From assembly GCA_016748015.1 (NCBI GenBank), contig JAAOMT010000664.1, positions 1,018,572 to 1,082,571 of the forward strand: 64,000 bases of DNA, in the 5' to 3' direction. The position numbers and the translations under genes were made by a program. The notes beneath the pieces were generated by a model that worked only from the letters and a program-made list of their open reading frames with translations, was not told the origin of the DNA and ran no database searches. Shown here one piece after another: positions 12,346-24,869 of this stretch. Origin of the DNA: Geosiphon pyriformis. Lineage: Eukaryota; Glomeromycota; Glomeromycetes; Archaeosporales; Geosiphonaceae. Every line of letters starts with the position of its first letter. Position 1 is the stretch's first letter.

Positions 12346-13401
12346 ATTTTAATTAGATCAAAAAGAAAAAACGAGAAGTGTGATTATAAAAACTCTATGT
12401 AAACTAGCTGATAATGTATAAAAGTCACTTGAGCCGATCTTAGTAATCATAGACTCGGAAAAAGAATTTAGTAAACTTTCAATCAATCTTCTCACTTAAA
12501 GAGATAAATTTCTTATTCAAAGTTAAGTGCCAAATTAATTAAATAATTGGCTTAAATCTTTCATTTAGCAATATGAATTGATTTTTCTGAGTATTAAAAA
12601 TAATAAAATTTTTGCGAACAAGATTTAAAATTGAAATTAAATTAACAATTAAAAAAATTAAGTTTAAAAGCAAGAAAATTACGGTCAGTGAAAATTTAAC
12701 AATAATATAAAAAATATATTATTAAATAATTTAACAAAAAAAACAAAGTTTCAGAAATATTATAAATAATAATAATAATAGCACAAGTTTATTAAACTTT
12801 GTTTATGAAAAATATATTATGATACACAATATTTATATTGATAATTTTATAGATTGCATTATGATATATTTCTCAAGTTATAAATAAATTTTTAAAGATA
12901 GAATTGGTATTTGTCTAAAACTTTATAATTTAATTTTTAATTATTGTTAATTGTTCATTAGTTATTAATTTTTAAAAAATAAATAACGATATTTACATAA
13001 ATATAAATTATGATTTGTTTTTTTTAATAATTCGTAATGAAAAAAACAAAATTAATCATTAAAATTATTAATTTAATTATTTTAATGAGTTTTTTTATTT
13101 AAAAAAGAAAAAATTAATAATAATAGCATTTTTTGTGATTTGATACCAAAAATATTTTTACCACTTTAACGATATTTTAGTATTTGAAAAATAAAAATAA
13201 GAATTGAATATTCTTTTAGGAGTCTTTGAAAATTATTCTCGAAACTATTTTTAAGAGGTTTTTCTATATTCACTATATCAACAATTAAAAAATTTTCTCA
13301 AAAATCTGGCATCATTAAGACCATGTTATAGTCCATAGTCTAGATTTAACCGGGAAAGTTAATGAATATGGCTAAGTCAATAAATACGGTAGTTTGAAAT
13401 A

Positions 13402-14505
13402 CTATGAATGGATTCGAAGAGAGCATTTGTCAAATATCAATGAAATTGCTAGAGAAGGGTTCGGTATAATTTATAAAGTAATATGTGTTGATGGATGAAT
13501 TGATAAATATAAGATGTAATGCTGAAATAGAATATAAAAGAAGAAAAACTAAATTTTAAGGGAAAAAAGTGGGAAGTAGTAATAAAAATTATAAAAACGA
13601 ATAGCTTAGAAGTATATAAAGAGGTAAACAAAGTATTATTATTATATTTATATTTAATTCATATTTATCCTATCATTTATTTACTATTTATTTTTTACAC
13701 TGTCAATAGTTAATAAATCCCCCTCAGGTTCAAAGTTTAGCTTCTTATATAATATTTCTTCAATATATGGATTACGCAAAATACTGAAACACTCGAGTAT
13801 TGAATTGTGATAGAGTTTGCCAAACAAACGAAAATATTTATCAAAAAATTTTATTCTACGAGTTGGTTTAATAAATTAGAAATCGTGTGGATAATAGCTT
13901 CTGGGCTTTTACAAATTCATTCTTCTTATTTCTTCATCGTGAACTAAACTCGAGCAACATCCTACAATTAAATGCTAATGGTATAAATTTTGGAGACCTT
14001 TGATTATGTCAACTAGTAAACAATGAAACAAGATCAGAAACAACAGCAACAACAGGAAAAGACGCGAAAGAAAAAAAGATATATGGAGTGATTCCATACA
14101 TTCACCCAGAAGTTTTAACAGGAGAAAATTTTACAATGACTGGTAATATTTATAGTTTTGGCATGTTATTATGGGGAATTAGCAACAGGAAAGCTTCCTT
14201 TTCATGATCGTTCTCATGACCACCTTCTTATAATGGCTATTTTAAATGGTCACAATATTACCTCCCCACTTATTCCACTCTGTATTGCCGAAATGTTTGA
14301 GGAACTTCAAAAGGTGTATGACACGAAGCCTACAAGAGATTCTCCAACTAGGAGGGCAAAAGGGAAACAATTTTTCGAATCAGATAAACACGCAAAAGAA
14401 ATGTTGAAAAAAGACTCAACAACAAATCATTCAACAACTACAGCGATTACTCAATCATCCAGGAGCAGCTTATACAAGTGGTTTTTTAAGTTTGCAAATG
14501 ATTGA
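13402..14505 (+). pseudogene. Protein kinase pseudogene (array copy 1)
   Basis: Degraded protein kinase of the expanded tyrosine-kinase-like type. A glycine-loop region reads REGFGIIYKV (near 13455), then a stop in the following codons, then WEVVIKI with the expected catalytic Lys. After an intron-like gap come the catalytic-loop remnant HRELNSSNIL (near 13950), NFGDL with a stop where DFG-L is expected, YGVIPYIHPEVL (activation-segment APE region) and SFGMLLW, then a frame change. The C-terminal 115 codons (from 14158) remain open: ELATGKLPFHDRS, LIMAILNGH, a Ser/Thr-rich tail and SSLYKWFFKFAND. Compared with copy 2 there is a deletion of about 55 bp after CIAEM. Confidence 0.85.
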
Positions 14506-14654
14506 TAGCTTATATATTGATTAATTATTTGATTTAATTATTACACAGCATATTAAAAATTTAGTTTACTATTTTAAAAGAATTTGTGTTTCTCCCTAAA
14601 GGTAAGAAGTTGAAAAAAGGTTGAATATAATTTATTGTTATTCTATTGTTTGAA

Positions 14655-16060
14655 CACTTATTTTTTTTAGATTAAATGACTCTTAATAAATATTATAATG
14701 AGATTAAATTATTAGTTTAATAAGTGATAGACTGTATCTTAAATTACGTTTATTATATTAAACTGAATAGTTTTATTAATTTATTTAATTCATTAAAAAG
14801 GGTATCCTCTTTCTACTTCCTTTTCCCACTCTTTCCTCTTGAATTGGTTTTTTTTTATCATATTTTCTTTCCCTTGATTAAACATGTTTAACTATGAATG
14901 ATTTAAGTTGCTATAGTACACAAAGATGCCAAACAAGTTTTCCATTGTGTCATTGACTTTTTGCCTAAACGAGTAGTTTGATAACTATTATAACAAAGAA
15001 TTTAACATTTTAATATATTTAATTCAAACCTGTTTTTTCTGTTAAACCTAAATTTAATATTGAGTTTTCGCTCTTAATTGCGAAATATTAAAAGCACCTT
15101 AAATACAAATTATTATAATTTTTTAAATAAATATTCTTTTCTAATGCTAAAATTCTATGGTTTAAATTAATTGCGAATAAGAGGTTTTTTAATTTTTTTT
15201 ATGTTAAACATGGTTTATATAATTATTTTACTCATTTAAATTTGATATTTGGATGATTCAAAATGAATATTTTTATTAGTTAAAAATATTACAAATTCTT
15301 GTTTTTATCTATATTGTAATTAATTTGGCGCTATTTTATTTGCTTTTTGCTCTATCAAAAACTTAAAATTCATACAAAAAGCAAAAGTCCTTGTACTTTG
15401 AATTTTACTAATTATATGTAGAGCAAGTTTTAAATCTAAAATTCCAAGTTTTTCCTTAACATATTAATTATGTTAAATAAAATGTATCTGCTGAAATTAC
15501 CTTTTTTTATTAATTCTCAAAATTATATTTTTTTTCTTGCAATAATTGTTTTCGAATCATTTTTAGCCCAGAGTTATTAGCTTATCTTTTTTTGATTTTT
15601 ATTTAAGGCATAAATGAAACTAAACTGCTTAATTTGGCAATGTTTTCTGGAAATTTAACATAATATGAAACACCTTGATAAATTTTTTTATAGTTTATAA
15701 ATGCGCAAAGCTTATTGCATATAGGATTTTCCCACTATGTTCTTTAGATTATTTGTTTATCTTCATAAATTTTTTACTTTCATTTAAATGTTAGTAAATG
15801 AGCATTCTATCTTTTCATTGTTTGAAACAATTAGTTTCTATTTTTAAACTGTGACTATTAGATTTGTAAATGTTTTAAATAGATTTAATAAAAATACATA
15901 GTTTATATTAAAATTAGTTGTGAATTTCTGAATTTCATAAGTTATGTACAATTCTGCCAATTAAGACATGAGTAAAATATATGTACTCACTTAATTGGTT
16001 ATCATGTTTCTTTTGATCAAAAATGTTTTTTTTAAAAAAATCTCAAATTTTACAAAAAAT
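14655..16060. repeat. Dispersed repeat R1, copy I
   Basis: About 1.4 kb that recurs at 21175-22640 and 24870-26000, recognisable by GATTAAATTATTAG near its start, GGGTATCCTCTTT, and the stretch GCTATAGTACACAAAG followed by CCAAACAAGTTTTCCATTG. It follows the kinase copies, so it is probably the kinase 3' flank carried along by duplication. I see no coding potential. Confidence 0.8.
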
Positions 16061-18171
16061 GGACAAATGTTAAAAACGCTTCTCTTTTACAATTTTATGT
16101 TTACAACTAGAGTAAAAAGTCCCATTTTTGGCTTTAAGTAAAAGTATTTTTCTACTCAAAGTTTTTTTAAAGCAACACACTAACAGTTTTAGTATAATTA
16201 TTACTACTTTAAAAAGCCCTAAATTTTTCAACCACAACCAATAGTTAAATTGCTATTTTCTATTGCCAATTTTTTTTTGCTATCTAAATTGTTAGAAAAA
16301 CCAAATCAGTTAAAAAGCAAATTCTTTTTAAGAACATACTAAAAAACAGTGTTTTTTTGGTTTACTTAAGGCATTTCTTAAAAACTAAAGCTTATTTCTT
16401 CTCTGGTAAAAAATAAAACATTAACTTTTTTTAGTTTCTTTAATGTATTACCAATTCAATAATATTTGTGCTAATTATAATACTTGATTCTGTTTTGGCT
16501 ATAAAAAAAGATTTTCTTATTTTAAAAAATAATAATAATAACATATTTGTTAAATTTGGTTTAAATTAATATTTAGATGTATTGTTTAATATAATAATTT
16601 TTGGTCAATTATTATTACTAGTTTAAAAAAACAAGTTATGTTTTAATATATAACTTTTTTTTGATTTTATTATTACAATAACTAATTAAAATTAATAAAT
16701 AAAAACTTAAGCTTATTTTTGTTGTTATTTTTAAGATTGCAAAATCTTTTGTGGTTTTCTAGTTTCTGTTTTTTTTTGTTATAGCTTTTAGTAATATTTT
16801 TTTGGATGTTTTTGCTAATTATATTAAAATACATTTGGAATTTTGGTAAAATCTTTAATATTAAATTAAAGTTTTTTAGTTTAATGCAGTTTTTGCTTGT
16901 TGGTCAATTTTGATAAAAAACAATATTAAAAAACTTTTTTTTATTAACCAAAAAAAGATTATTTTTAAATTTAAAAAAATTCTTAATGCTGTTATTATTA
17001 AAATTAATATTTTTTTAAAAAAATTCTATTGGATAAAAAAACTTTTAGTTGTTAATACTATTATAAATATTAGAGCTTAAAGTATTTAATTACTAATTAT
17101 ATAACTGTTTTTTGGTGCATCCAAAATTAATTTATTAATTAATGTATTAATTAGATGATTTAATTTAAGACTGTTGTTTTCTTAATTTTGTATAATTTTA
17201 ATTTTTTTAGTATTATTAGCAATAAGATATATAAATATAAAGTTGTAAAATTTGTTTAATTCTAAATAAAAATTTGAATTTTTGGTAATTTGTGTTATTT
17301 TTTTATTTTTTTAAAGTGTATTTTTAACTTAATTACTAATTTACTCAAAATTTATAATTAATTTAAGAACAAATATAAAACTTGTATTATAAATATTTGT
17401 GGTTTTAAAGATTTTTTATCAATTATAATTAATTATGCTAAATTGTATTAAATGTAAACTAAATAAAATAAAATAAAATTTTACAAAAAAAGCACAAAAA
17501 AATATATTAATAAATATACTTATAATAAAAAAGTATATTTAAATTACTTTAATAAAATAAAAGTATTTAGTAGATAATTATTTATTAATATTTTAACAAT
17601 ATATGGTTTTAATAAAATTATCAAAGAATATTTAAAAAACAATATATTATTAATACACCAAAATACAAAGCATTAAAAAATATATTATTCAAAAATAAAA
17701 TTTTGCATTGCCAAGATTTTCAATATGAATAAACAATAAAAACAAATTAACACGTTTAATAATTAAATAAAAATTTGATATATATAAAAAAGTTAGAATG
17801 TTTCAAAATATCTTTTTGCAAATTCAAAAAAATATTATAAAATATAGAAATTCATTGTAATAACAAATAGTCTAGTTACTTATTTGTTTTATGTGGCTTT
17901 AGGATAAATGTAACAATTTTTTAGGTAATTTGTAAAATTTTCTCCCAAGTCATTTACATTTTAAATTGGTAAAATAATTATTTAAAACATATGAACATAA
18001 ATTAAGAAAAAATTCAAATGGCTTTTAATGCTACCTGATGTAATTTTCTGATATAAATACAAAGCAAAGCCATGTAAAAATTATATATTAGAAAAGCTTT
18101 TTAGGTTAAAATACTTAATTAACAATAATATAAAGTAAAAATGAGAATTATTGTATTTCTAAAAACTCTAG
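16061..18171. other. AT-rich intergenic region
   Basis: AT-rich DNA between R1 copy I and the 3' end of the next TLDc gene. No gene supported. The last 150 bp resemble the 3' flanks of the other TLDc genes. Confidence 0.6.
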
Positions 18172-19697
18172 TTATAATAAAATAACTGTTGAAATGACTT
18201 GAAATACTTCCAATTCATCAACCTGAAACATAATTCGAGTTTCGGTATCAAAAATTTCAGGTTTGAAGTAGGTTAACTGATGCCAGCATGAGTTTTGGGT
18301 GTTACAATTATCGCCAAAGAATAAATCCATATAAAAATATGGTCCATAACTCTGACGATATCCTATTTGATTTCCACTTGTGCTACGAGCAACCTTTGCG
18401 AGGGCAGGATTCTTCCCGTCACCTAAATTAAAAATAAATGCTTCTGGCGCATTCAAACATTGCTCAAGATGACTATGACGAAAGTGGTTGCCACCCCAAG
18501 ATGTGGGATTATAGCCTCCGATAATATTTCCAATACCGGTTATCTTAGCTACGACAACGGTTTTAGACTGATTACCACATAGATTTCGAAAACTGTTTGC
18601 TGTAAAGCCATCACGACTGCCTCGATATATAAGGTTTAAGGTGTAGGGAGTTTTGTAATTCATTGTAGCAGCTTTTTTATCAATCCATGAAGAGATGATA
18701 TTGACATGTCGTGATTTTAGGATTTGAGATTCGGTAAAACGAGCTCTGGGTGGAAGAGTATCAAGCGGTAGTTGAGGTATAGACATAAGATGGTATGCCC
18801 AGATTTCCTTCCTCACGCTCTTTGGTATAACCTTTTTATATGGTATGAAATAGTTAAAATAGTCATCCCCAGAGATGTCATAATATCTGATCAACGGGAT
18901 GCATTTGTGAATGGTTTTCTCAAGGGCAGCAAAATCTTCTGCATCCCAGTTTACTAACTCCTTTTCGATTATTTTTGTTGTGTTTCCAATACCCCATTTG
19001 ATTAAAGATCGCCACACTTCAACTTCCTCCATTTCAAGGTCTTCCATCTGAAGCAAGGATACAAGGACCGATTCTTCCAAAGAAAGGAAATCATTTGAGT
19101 TAAAGATAATATCTGGGTTACTGCCAACCATTTGGAAGTAATGCTCCTTTAGTTTTTCAAAAGGTTCATGGCGGAAAACTATTCCCATAGTTTTAACAGC
19201 ATTTTCTTGCAGCCATTTAGATTCATTTTTAATGAGATGCTCTTGACCATGATTGATTAACTCAAGAAGTTCGAGCTCATCAGCAGCTATAAGTATTTGT
19301 AATACATCCGTCCCCTTTTCTGTATTCAAATTAACCACTCCGGTATACATATATCTACAAATGGTATTATAGATTAAAGATATTTAGTTTTTATGTATAT
19401 TTCTTTATATCATATAATTATTAGGAAGAAAATAAAGTAATCGAACCTAAGAATGATTTCAAATATTTTTGCTGTAATATTAGGCTTCTTAAAAATCAAC
19501 ATTTGATCCTTTTTTTCAGCCCAGTCATTTGACAATGCTCGCCGAAAATAAGGACAACGAGCACGAAGAATATTAGAGTGAGCTTGAAACTTTATAAGGT
19601 CAGCTTCTTCGCCAGCTTCAATAATCAGATTATATTCATCGGAATGTTGCAATAGCTCGCTAAAGTCATGGATAAGGGTTTTGGTAAAATTTGCCAT
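18172..19697 (-). CDS. BTB-BACK-TLDc protein, complete, two exons
   Basis: Exons 19697-19447 and 19354-18172 with a 92-bp intron (donor AGGTTCGA, acceptor TTTGTAG) join in frame to about 477 residues. The start is MANFTKTL. Residues 1-84 form most of the BTB fold, BACK lies at about 130-230, and TLDc at about 305-470 (LIYRGSRDGFT, TVVVAKI, GGYNPTSWGG, AFIFNLGDGKNPA, YGPYFYMDLFFGD, VDELEVFQV). The TLDc loop is short here and His-containing (HFRHSHLEQCL). The C-terminus runs VFQVISTVILL in place of VFQVIEK. The divergent neighbour is kinase pseudogene copy 2, about 410 bp away. The BACK-TLDc linker (FNYFIPYKKVIPKSVRKEI) is shared with the 26.6 kb paralogue. Confidence 0.93.
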
Positions 19698-19914
19698 TTG
19701 AGAGTCAATACAAGAAGGTAAAGAGACGTAGAAACTTTGATGATTTATCTTTAACTCATCAATGCATGTGTTGTAGATATGATCTTTTCGCCAGCGGATT
19801 TATATTGATACTCTGTTAAACGTAAAGATAATTGGTTAACAAAAGTTATATAAGCAATAACAATAGGGTTTTTTTCACGTTTCATAAGAAGCCTTAAATA
19901 GTTTTATTATTACT

Positions 19915-19985
19915 CGTTTAGGCAACGATAATAATGGGAAACTTGTTTGGCGTCTTTCTTTGTGTACCATACTATTTAAACCGAT
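19915..19985 (-). repeat. Inverted fragment of repeat R1
   Basis: The reverse complement of this stretch (GTACACAAAG, CGCCAAACAAGTTT, CCTAAACGAGT) matches the core of R1, giving a short inverted R1 remnant upstream of the TLDc gene. Confidence 0.7.
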
Positions 19986-20109
19986 GTACTATGATTTGTA
20001 GTAACGACATTTGCTTTAAAAAATGACTTTCTAAACGTACTATCAAATAAAGCCACTAAAAGAAAACCTCGATTTTATCAACATTAGAATAATATTCTTC
20101 ATTCACACC

Positions 20110-21002
20110 ATGAAAAACAAAGAAATTAAAAGAACTCTTCCAGAGGCTCATGATTGTAACCAGTGTGAAGTGCGTCAATGAAGCATTCAAAACAATAATC
20201 ATAATGAATGTAGAGCATGCTAGTTCTTATTTCTTGAAAAACTTTACCGCGACTTTTCAAGCGGCAATAAAGTAGTTGATGAAATAATTAAGAATCCATT
20301 ATTCTTGGATTCTATGGGAGCGTTTGTCGAATATCAACGAAATTGCTTCGGTTTAATTTATAGAGCAACCCTAATTGATGGATTAATTAATCCATATAGT
20401 ATAAAACATCATGATGAAATGGGATATGAAAGAAAAGAAAGTACAAAAGGGTGGGATGTAGCAATAAAAATTATGCCAACGAACAGTTCAGAAGTGTTTA
20501 AAGAGGTAAACAAAGTATTATTATTTATATTTGTATTTAATTCATATTTATTATTTATTCATATTATCTATTTGCTTTAATTTATTATTTATTATTTATT
20601 CATAATATCTATTTGCTCAATTTATTATTTTTTACACTATGTTCATAGTTAAATATTCAAAGAGCTATGTTTATTAATCACGGTAAGAAGTTATTTAATG
20701 TTTGTGAACATGATCCTATTTTTATAATGGCTATTTTAAATGGTCAAAGACCTAAGATTACCTCCCCACTTATTCCACTCTGTATTGCCGAAATGATTGT
20801 AAAGTGTTAGGATTTTAATCCTACTGCCAATGAAGTTTACGAGATTGTGGAGGAACTTCAAAAGGTGTGTGACACGAAGTCTACAAGAGAATCTGCAATT
20901 AGGAAGGGAAAAAGGAAACAGTTTTTCGAATTAGATAAACACATAAAAGAAATGTTGAAAAAAGACTCGACAACAAATCATTCAACAACTACAACAATAA
21001 CT
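20110..21002 (+). pseudogene. Protein kinase pseudogene (array copy 2), catalytic core deleted
   Basis: A single frame from 20110 holds a decayed CNQC...CRAC metal-binding-type module with stops after EVRQ and after CRAC, then DFSSGNKVVDEIIK, FVEYQRNCFGLIYRATL (glycine-loop region, glycines partly lost) and WDVAIKIMPTNSSEV with the VAIK lysine. An intron-like break follows. Sequence then resumes at FIMAILNGQRPKITSPLIPLCIAEM, then a stop, then VEELQKVCDTK and a Ser/Thr-rich tail. The catalytic loop, DFG and APE segments present in copies 1 and 3 are missing altogether, so this copy is a deletion derivative. It lies divergently upstream of the minus-strand TLDc gene and is followed by R1 copy II. 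Confidence 0.85.
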
Positions 21003-21174
21003 CGGTTAGTTTATCTAATTTAATAGTTTTTATATTTATTAATTTTTTGATTTAATCATTATGCAGTATATTAAAAGTTTACTTTAATTTACTTTACTAT
21101 TTTAAAAGAATTTGTGTTTCTTCCTAAAGGTAAGAAGTTAAAAAAAGTTTGGATGTAAATTTATCGATATGTTA

Positions 21175-22640
21175 TTTTTTAACACTTGTTTATTTTTACA
21201 TTTGATGACTCTTAATAGATATCATTGCGATTGGATATCATAATTTTTTAAATTGTAATGCTGTATTTTAAATAACTTATTATATAAAATGGATATTTTT
21301 ATTAATTTATTAAAAAGGGTATTCTTTTTCTATTTTGCATTAGTTTTTTTCTTTCATATTCCCTTTTCCTTTGAGTTTATTATTGATTAAATATGTTTAA
21401 TTATGAATAATTTAAATAGCTATAGTGCACAATGACGCCAAACAAAGTTTTCCATTGTTTCATTGTCTTTTTGCATAACGAGTAGTTAGATAACAAAAGA
21501 ATTCATCCTCATTTACCACGTTAATATGTTAAATTCAAACTTTTTTTTTTTTTCTGTCAAACCTAAATTTAATAGTGCATTCATCATTAATTGAGAATAT
21601 TAAAATCACCTTTGATACAAAATATTAAATTTTTTAAATAAAATAAAAACATGTAATACATTTCAATTAAATATTTTGGAGTAATTTTATACTATAATAG
21701 ATTTACTTTATAAAAGCTTTTTAAATTATTTAAGTTAATTATACTTCTAATGCTAAAATTATATGGCTTAAATTAATTGCGAACAAGCAGTGTTTTTATG
21801 TTAAACATTGTTTAAATAATTATTTTACTCAATTAAATTTAATATTTGGATAATTCAAAATGAATATGTTAATTAGTTTGAAATATTACAAATTCTTGTC
21901 TTTATATATATTTTTAATTAATTTGGCAGAAAGAAGGTAAATGATAAGGGTTATTTTATTGGCTTTTTGCTCTATCAAAAACTTAAAATTCCAAGTTTTT
22001 CTTTAACATATTAATTATGTTAAATAAAATGTACTTGCTAAAATTACCTTTTTTTATTAATTTCCTAAACTTTATCTTTTTTCTTGTAATTTTTATTTTC
22101 GAATCATTTTTAGCTTGGAGTTATCAGCCTATCTTTTTTTTGGTTTCTATTTAAGGCAGAAATGAAACTAAACCTCAGATTAAAGCTTTGCCTGCTCAAT
22201 TTGACCCTGTTTTTATGGAAATTTACATAATATAAAAAAGTCGTGATAAATTTTTTTATAGTTTATTAGTGCTCTAAGCTTATTGCATAGAATTCTGTTC
22301 ATGGATTTTTTACTTTCTTTAAAGGTTCCTAAATGAGCACCCTATCTTTTTATTATTTGAAACGAGTAGTTTCTATTTTAAACTTTGACTATTAGATTTG
22401 TAAATGTGTCAAAATAGATTCAATATAAATAGATAGTGTATATTATAAAAATCTTATCAGTTTGGAAAATTATATTGTCCAATCTTTTAAAATTAGCCAT
22501 GAATTTTTGATTTGCATAAGTTATCTATTCAATCCGTCCAATTAATGTATATGTAATTGGTTATCATTTCGATCCAAAATGCATTCTTTTTCAAAAAATT
22601 TCAAATTTTACTAAAAAATGGGCAATGAAAAAAATCTTTC
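21175..22640. repeat. Dispersed repeat R1, copy II
   Basis: Second copy of the ~1.4 kb sequence after kinase copy 2, with the same order of landmarks as copy I (GGGTATTCTTTTT, GCACAATGACGCCAAACAA, GGTTATCATTTCGATC). It runs on directly into the 3' flank of the next TLDc gene. Confidence 0.8.
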
Positions 22641-22664
22641 AATTTCAAAAAAAAAAGACAAAAA

Positions 22665-23244
22665 AAACTTGGCCAACAAAAATATAAATATTGTTAAAGC
22701 TTGTTGATGCTGTTTATTATTAGTTAAAATTATTTTACCAATATATAATTTTAACAAGATTATCAAAGAGTGTTCAAAAACAATGTATTATTAAAGGCTA
22801 TGTTATTCAAATTTTAAAGTTTGCAGTGCCAATATGCAATGTGCTTTGATTAAAAAAAATTAAAATAATATGCAAAAGATTTTTTAAATAATTGATCGTA
22901 TAATTAGACAAATCAATTTTTTTCAATTTCAAAAGTTGGAATAAAATCAAATATTATTGGCTTAAGAAGGTTTAAGATAAGAAATATTTAAAACATATGA
23001 CTACAAATAAAGTAAAAGTACTGCGAGTTCGAAATCAATTTAACCCACAGAATATTAAAATTAGAAGAAGAGTTATCTCAGAAAATTCCAAAAGGCTTTT
23101 AATGCTAGCTGATGTAATTTTCTGATATAAATACATATAAAAATTATCCGTTAGAAAAGCTTATCAGATTAAAATGGTTAATTAACAAAAAGACATAGTA
23201 AAAAGGAGAATTATCGTTTTTTAAAAACTCTTATTATAATAAAA
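22665..23244. repeat. TLDc gene 3' flank, duplicated (partner 26010-26571)
   Basis: Begins AACTTGGCCAACAAAAATAT and is near-identical to 26010-26571, also just downstream of a minus-strand TLDc gene. Together with R1 it shows that the genes at 23.2 and 26.6 kb arose by tandem duplication of a unit of roughly 3.5 kb. Confidence 0.85.
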
Positions 23245-24768
23245 TCACTTTTCAATAACCTGAAATACTTCCAATTCATCAACCTGAAACGCAGCTTGAC
23301 CTGTGGTATCAAAAATTTCAGGTTGGAAATAGGTTAACTGATGCCAGCATGACTCTTGGGTGTTGCAATTATCGCCAAAGAATAAATCATTATAAAAATA
23401 TGGTCCATAACTCCGAGCATATGCTATTTGATTTCCATTTGTACTACGAGCAACCTTTGCGAGGGCAGGATTCTTCCCGTCACCTAAATTAAAAATAAAT
23501 GCTTCTGGCGCACCTAAATATCTAATATTATTATAATTATAATTATATTCATAATGACTTGAGTATTGGTTGCCACCCCAAGATGTGGGATTATAGCCTC
23601 CAACAATAATTCCAGATCCGGTTATCTTAGCTGCGACAACGGTTTTAGACTGATTACCACATAGATTTCGAAAACTGTTTACTGTAAAGCCATCACGACT
23701 GCCTCGATATATAAGGTTTAAGGTGTAGGGAGATTTGTAATGCGTTGTAGCAATCTTTTTATCAATCCATGAAGAAATGATATTAACATGCCGTGATTTT
23801 ATGATCAGAGATTGGTCAAAACGGGCTCGGGATGGAAGGATATGAGTTGGTAGTTGGGGTGTAGTCTTTAGATGGTGTGCCCAGATTTCCTTCTTGAAGT
23901 TTTTTGGTAAAACTTTTTTATATGGTATGACATGATCAAAATAGTCATCCCCAGAGATGTCATAATATCTGATCAACGGGATGCATTTGTGAATGGTTTT
24001 CTCAAGTGCAGCAAAATCTTCTGCACTCCAGCTCACTAACTTCTTTTCAACAAGTCTTGGTGTGTTTCTAATGCCCCATTTGATTAAAGATTGCCACACT
24101 TCAATTTCCTTCATATTAAGATCATCTTTTTGAAGCAAGGAAATAAGGATCGACTCTTTCAAAGAAAGGAAATCATTTGACTTAAAGATAAAATCTGGGT
24201 TATCCTCAACCATTTGGGAATAGTGCTCCTTTAGTTTTCCAAAAGGTTCATGGCGAGAAACTATTTCCATAGTTTTAACAGCATTTTCTTGCAGCCATTT
24301 AGATTCCTTTTCAATAAGATAGTCTTGACAATGATCGATTAACTCGAGAAGTTCGAACTCATCAGCAGCTATCAGTATTTGCAAGACGGTCATCCCCTTT
24401 TTTTTATTCAAATTAACCACTCCGGTATACATATATCTAAAAATTAATAATATAAATAGATTTAAAATATTTAGTTTTTTTTCTATTATTTCTAGAAAAA
24501 TAATAAAATAGCTCTACCCGAGAATAATCTCAAATATTTTTGCTGCAATGCTAGGTTTCTTAAAAATCAACATATGTTCCTTCTTTTTCACCCAGTCATT
24601 TGACAAGGCTCGTCGAAAATAAGGAGAGCGAGCACGAAGAATAATAGAGTGAGCTTGAAACTTTTTAAGCTCGGGTTTTTCGCCAGCTTCAATAATCAGA
24701 TTATATTCATCAGAGTGTTCCAATAGCTCGATAAGGTCATGTATAAGAGTTTCGGTAAATTTAGCCAT
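23245..24768 (-). CDS. BTB-BACK-TLDc protein, complete, two exons
   Basis: Exons 24768-24518 and 24436-23245 with an 81-bp intron (donor GGGTAGAG) give about 480 residues. MAKFTETL at 24768 was chosen over an in-frame ATG 13 codons upstream, to match the fixed family start. BTB (LKKFQAHSIILRARSPYFRRAL), BACK (LSLKESILI, WQSLIKWGIRN, ALEKTIHKCIP) and TLDc (LIYRGSRDGFT, GGYNPTSWGG, AFIFNLGDGKNPA, SYGPYFYNDLFFGD, VDELEVFQVIEK) are all intact. The TLDc loop has Tyr-Asn repeats (YEYNYNYNN). No kinase lies divergently upstream. Repeat R1 copy III follows about 100 bp away, so the kinase was probably deleted. A GATC microsatellite lies just upstream of the start. Confidence 0.93.
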
Positions 24769-24810
24769 TAAAAGAATAGAGAAAGGTTGAAAGGTGAAAA
24801 TTTGCAACTT

Positions 24811-24850
24811 GATCGATCGATCGATCGATCAATTTATCGATCAATTTATC
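24811..24850. repeat. GATC tetranucleotide microsatellite in the 5' region
   Basis: Five perfect GATC units followed by degenerate AATTTATCGATC units, 43 bp upstream of a TLDc start codon. Related ATTGATTGATT or GATCAATTAATCAATCA sequences lie upstream of several paralogues. Confidence 0.85.
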
Positions 24851-24869
24851 TAAGTGATTGGATATCATA

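Larger units (their letters stand above)
11480..14110. repeat. Segmental duplication, copy 1 (partner at about 32165-34720)
   Basis: Near-identical over most of about 2.6 kb to 32165-34720 in direct orientation, about 20.7 kb apart. The block holds a small ORF, a decayed TLDc fragment and the start of a kinase copy, and lies upstream of a minus-strand BTB exon in both places. This copy has a ~40-bp stretch near 11995-12038 that the other lacks. Confidence 0.88.

Noticed and set aside
18772-18957. Plus-strand ORF inside the 18.2 kb TLDc gene (also at 27166 and 30787)
   Set aside because: Antisense shadow of conserved BACK-TLDc coding sequence; it recurs only because the gene is duplicated.
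24811-24850. GATC run as a CRISPR-like or methylation-site array
   Set aside because: A plain tetranucleotide microsatellite without spacers, in a eukaryotic context.
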